Below, in pieces: positions 6,064-8,367 of a DNA stretch of 8,367 bases. Made by a program: the position numbers and the translations under genes. Numbering within the stretch: the first letter of the stretch is position 1; each line of letters starts with the position of its first letter. The notes beneath the pieces are model-generated. The model saw nothing but the letters and a program-made list of their open reading frames with translations, was not told the origin of the DNA and ran no database searches. The stretch comes from Desulfamplus sp. (GTDB lineage: Bacteria > Desulfobacterota > Desulfobacteria > Desulfobacterales > Desulfobacteraceae), in assembly GCA_015232935.1 (NCBI GenBank), contig JADFYT010000095.1, positions 1 to 8,367 on the forward strand, written 5' to 3'.

Positions 6064-8268
6064 TCAGGCCACGAGTGATACATCACCTGCATTATATACC
6101 AGAACCACATCACCTGGAAGGTTGATAGGCTCCTCAAGATTAGCTGCCGCCAACCCATCTGGATCTTTGTCAGGAGGTTCAAAACCTGCAAAAAGAACAG
6201 CCGAAACATTCATATTGTCGCGAACTGCTGACATAGGATCTTCTGTGGGCAGGATAACAATTTCAGCTTCGATTCTTGCAGCCGAAAGCAGCTCGTTCAT
6301 CTCACGTGTTATGTTCTCAACATCTGCCTTGAGGGCAACCGGACGAAGAATGCGTAACTTGCGGTCACGCCATTCACGGTTTTCCCGCAGAAGAAAAGCA
6401 AGCAGCAGCATCAACTGTCCATTGTGTGGATCTGTCCACCATATATTGATGGCACCGGCTGGAACTTCCCACTTCTCCTCTTCCTGTACGCAGCATATTA
6501 CAAGAAGGCTTCGGTTCATCTTCTTGGCAAGACAAAGTACAGAGGAAAATGTTTTCAGACGCTCAGGATTTGAACTCCAGCCAAGAAGAAGGGTATTTGG
6601 TCTCAAGCCGCCGATTCCGTGACACTGAAGCAATGATTTCAATGCATCCGAGAAATTGTCATCAACCACTACCACAGGAAAGGCCGGCAACCTCTTTTCA
6701 GAGATGAATTTGCGTATAAGCCCTTCTGCATTCACGCGTCTTGTAATACGCTCTTCAAGCTCTCCGGTGATTATCTGTGCAAGCGACACAATCCCCCGGT
6801 CAGCGGACAAAAGGCAGGCATATCTTACCAGATGGAGACGGTCCCACGCTCCTCCGCTCAAAGCCAGAATTGATGGACGCCAGTTTTTGGGATGATAGCG
6901 CTCCTGTTCAAGCCTGAGAAGTGCTTTTCGTGCACGCTGAAACGCGAGTCCACTGTCCAGATCTCCCCATTGCACAATTATCTTTGCCCGTGTGATCAGA
7001 AGAAAATTTCCTGCTGCAAGCACCATTGCGACAACAGCCCATGTTGGATTTATAAGAAACATTACACCAAGACAGCCAAGTGCTCCAAGCAGTGCTACAG
7101 ACCAGTGGTTGAACTTGAATGTAGGTCGAAAACTCGGATTTTTGGAGATCCCCTCAAAGAAACATGCCAGGTTGACCGTGCCGTATGTCATAAGAAAGAA
7201 CATGGTGATTATGGGGGCAATGGTGTCAAGATCTCCTGCCATTATACCCATCTGCGAGATCACAAAGGTCAGCAATATTGCTCTTCTTGGCTCGTTTGAC
7301 GCCCCGCTTCCCTTGGCAAAAAGTTTGAGTGATTTGAACACGTTGTCCCTGGCAAATGCCTGTAGTATTCTGGGTGCCCCCATCATGCTGCCAAGTGCGG
7401 ATGACAAGGTCGCACATATAACTCCGGCATATACCAATGACCCTGAAAGGGCAATGTCTTTCATGACAAAGTTGCTGCTCAGAAGAACATCACGGGAGCA
7501 GCTTGCTGCAAGAAGAATGGCAATTCCTGCATAGATCAGGGCAGTAAGCCCTATGGCGGCAAATGTTCCGCCTGGAATTGATTTTGCCGGATCTTTAAGA
7601 TCTCCTGACATGTTGACTCCTGCCATGATACCCGTGACCGCGGGAAAAAAAAGTGCAAATATAGCGAAAAACGAATGATCTTCTGTCCAGGCAGGCTGCA
7701 TATTCGTGCGAAGAAGATCCATTGACGCATTGTCCCATGCACCAAGTGCGAATGATCCAATGGATATAAGCAGGGTGGCAAGAATAAAATACTGCAGACG
7801 AATTGTCCAGCCGGCTCCTATATAGACGCATAAAAGCACCGCTATGTTTGTAATTGTGGCGACAGCCCGAAAAGAGATATCCATACCAGGGAAAGCCGAA
7901 AAGAGTGCCTCGGCAAAACCTATCACATACATAGTGACAGCCACTGCCTGGGCTACATAAAAGAAAATTGCGATCACACCTCCTGATTCAACACCAAGGC
8001 TGCGGCTGATAAGATAGTAAGCTCCGCCCCCTTTGACTCTCATGTTGGTGGATATAGACGAAAGTGAAAGAGCGGTAGTAACTGAAATAGCTTTGGCTGC
8101 CACCAGAATGACAAGCGAGTACCAAAGCCCCGCATATCCGACAACAGGGGCGTATCTCAAAAACATGATCACGCCAAGAATGGTAAGCACGCTTGGTGTA
8201 AATACTCCTCCAAATGTCCCGAATTTTGTTGATTGCTTGCTGGCACTTATATCTTTAGGGTTTTTCAT
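6064..8268 (-). CDS. SLC12-family (cation-chloride cotransporter-like) membrane transporter
   Basis: A 734-residue protein of the APC superfamily that resembles the SLC12 (NKCC/KCC) branch more than ordinary amino-acid permeases. The first membrane segment begins GVFTPSVLTILGVIMFLRY (21-39). The TM6 region FALFFPAVTGIMAGVNMSGD (204-223), continuing LKDPAKSIPGGT (224-235), matches the SLC12 signature around TM6. About 12 hydrophobic segments fill residues 20-430. A soluble C-terminal domain (about 430-734) carries NWRPSILALSGG (462-473) and GIGGLRPNTLLLGW (551-564), both recognisable counterparts of the SLC12 cytoplasmic domain. The expected role is electroneutral movement of K+ and/or Na+ with Cl- across the inner membrane, for volume or ion balance; ion selectivity is not readable here. 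I chose the ATG at 8268 (AAGGA four bases before it). The in-frame ATG at 8331 has a weaker site and lies within an inverted copy of this same gene. It ends with tandem stops TGA-TAA. Confidence 0.85.
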   Translation of the reverse strand: MKNPKDISASKQSTKFGTFGGVFTPSVLTILGVIMFLRYAPVVGYAGLWYSLVILVAAKAISVTTALSLSSISTNMRVKGGGAYYLISRSLGVESGGVIAIFFYVAQAVAVTMYVIGFAEALFSAFPGMDISFRAVATITNIAVLLCVYIGAGWTIRLQYFILATLLISIGSFALGAWDNASMDLLRTNMQPAWTEDHSFFAIFALFFPAVTGIMAGVNMSGDLKDPAKSIPGGTFAAIGLTALIYAGIAILLAASCSRDVLLSSNFVMKDIALSGSLVYAGVICATLSSALGSMMGAPRILQAFARDNVFKSLKLFAKGSGASNEPRRAILLTFVISQMGIMAGDLDTIAPIITMFFLMTYGTVNLACFFEGISKNPSFRPTFKFNHWSVALLGALGCLGVMFLINPTWAVVAMVLAAGNFLLITRAKIIVQWGDLDSGLAFQRARKALLRLEQERYHPKNWRPSILALSGGAWDRLHLVRYACLLSADRGIVSLAQIITGELEERITRRVNAEGLIRKFISEKRLPAFPVVVVDDNFSDALKSLLQCHGIGGLRPNTLLLGWSSNPERLKTFSSVLCLAKKMNRSLLVICCVQEEEKWEVPAGAINIWWTDPHNGQLMLLLAFLLRENREWRDRKLRILRPVALKADVENITREMNELLSAARIEAEIVILPTEDPMSAVRDNMNVSAVLFAGFEPPDKDPDGLAAANLEEPINLPGDVVLVYNAGDVSLVA
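7574..7624 (+). repeat. Internal arm of a 51-bp inverted repeat (within SLC12-like gene)
   Basis: This segment encodes the TM6-proximal loop of the transporter (about residues 215-232, AGVNMSGDLKDPAKSIP). Read on the plus strand, it matches the minus strand of 8367-8317 at 50 of 51 positions. The only difference is T at 7601 against G opposite 8340. The match runs to the last base of the window, so its outer limit is unknown. This arm is an intact, expected part of the transporter gene and is clearly the source copy. Confidence 0.9.
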
Positions 8269-8316
8269 ATATTCCTTTCTTGCATCTATCTCTTCAGGGT
8301 CACAATTCCGGTGTCT

Positions 8317-8367
8317 GGCAGGAGTCAACATGTCAGGAGCTCTTAAAGATCCGGCAAAATCAATTCC
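8317..8367 (-). repeat. Inverted copy of transporter segment at window edge (duplication remnant or chimera)
   Basis: Read on the plus strand, this stretch encodes AGVNMSGALKDPAKSI, the same peptide as the transporter loop except that Asp223 becomes Ala (GAT to GCT). It therefore points away from the transporter gene. Leftward of 8317 the match becomes patchy: GGTCAC and a GGT(A/G)TC block can be aligned only with gaps. No start codon with a ribosome-binding site opens a plus-strand gene here. It may be the 5' end of a broken or rearranged second SLC12-like copy continuing beyond 8367, or an artefact joining the two strands of one locus. The sequence alone cannot decide. Confidence 0.85.

Noticed and set aside
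6023..6622. Long plus-strand open frame opposite the transporter 3' end (199 codons)
   Set aside because: It lies antisense to a well-supported gene, has Ser/Arg-rich composition typical of shadow frames, and has no recognisable domain.

Overview
The window is a compact, ordinary-looking bacterial segment with moderate GC content. It carries four complete protein genes and one gene cut off by the left edge. The gene set is a cobalamin-domain radical SAM enzyme, a non-phosphorylating GAPDH and an SLC12-type transporter. This would suit an anaerobic or facultative environmental bacterium, and a Desulfobacterota-like host is my weak guess. No rRNA, tRNA or phage marker is present to fix the taxon.

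Layout, left to right. Bases 1-187 (minus) encode the N-terminus of a PlsC-like acyltransferase with an H-x4-D motif. Bases 188-455 are a divergent intergenic region with two dyad elements: a 15-bp-arm inverted repeat at 219-264 and an 18-bp operator-like palindrome at 341-358. Bases 456-2516 (plus) encode a 686-residue B12-binding-domain radical SAM protein. Three separate short in-frame tandem-repeat expansions lie within its linkers. A 67-bp convergent gap follows. Three minus-strand genes then run leftward, given here in transcription order: an SLC12-type cation-chloride cotransporter homologue (8268-6064), a GapN-type NADP-dependent glyceraldehyde-3-phosphate dehydrogenase (5974-4349) and an ABC-F ATPase (4236-2584). 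The 89-bp gap between transporter and gapN holds three copies of a 14-bp tandem repeat. The 112-bp gap before the ABC-F gene holds a plausible sigma-70 promoter.

The genes do not form an obvious pathway. Membrane-lipid acylation, a cofactor-dependent modification, ion transport, NADPH-yielding glycolysis and ribosome protection simply sit side by side. I see no new multi-gene system.

The oddest signal is at the right edge. The last 51 bases (8317-8367) are an inverted copy, 50 of 51 bases identical, of an internal segment (7574-7624) of the transporter gene. This is either a real inverted duplication or gene remnant, or a fold-back chimera from amplification or assembly. It also bears on the start codon of the transporter, because the ATG of the longer reading frame at 8331 lies inside the inverted copy. 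For that reason I place the start at 8268.
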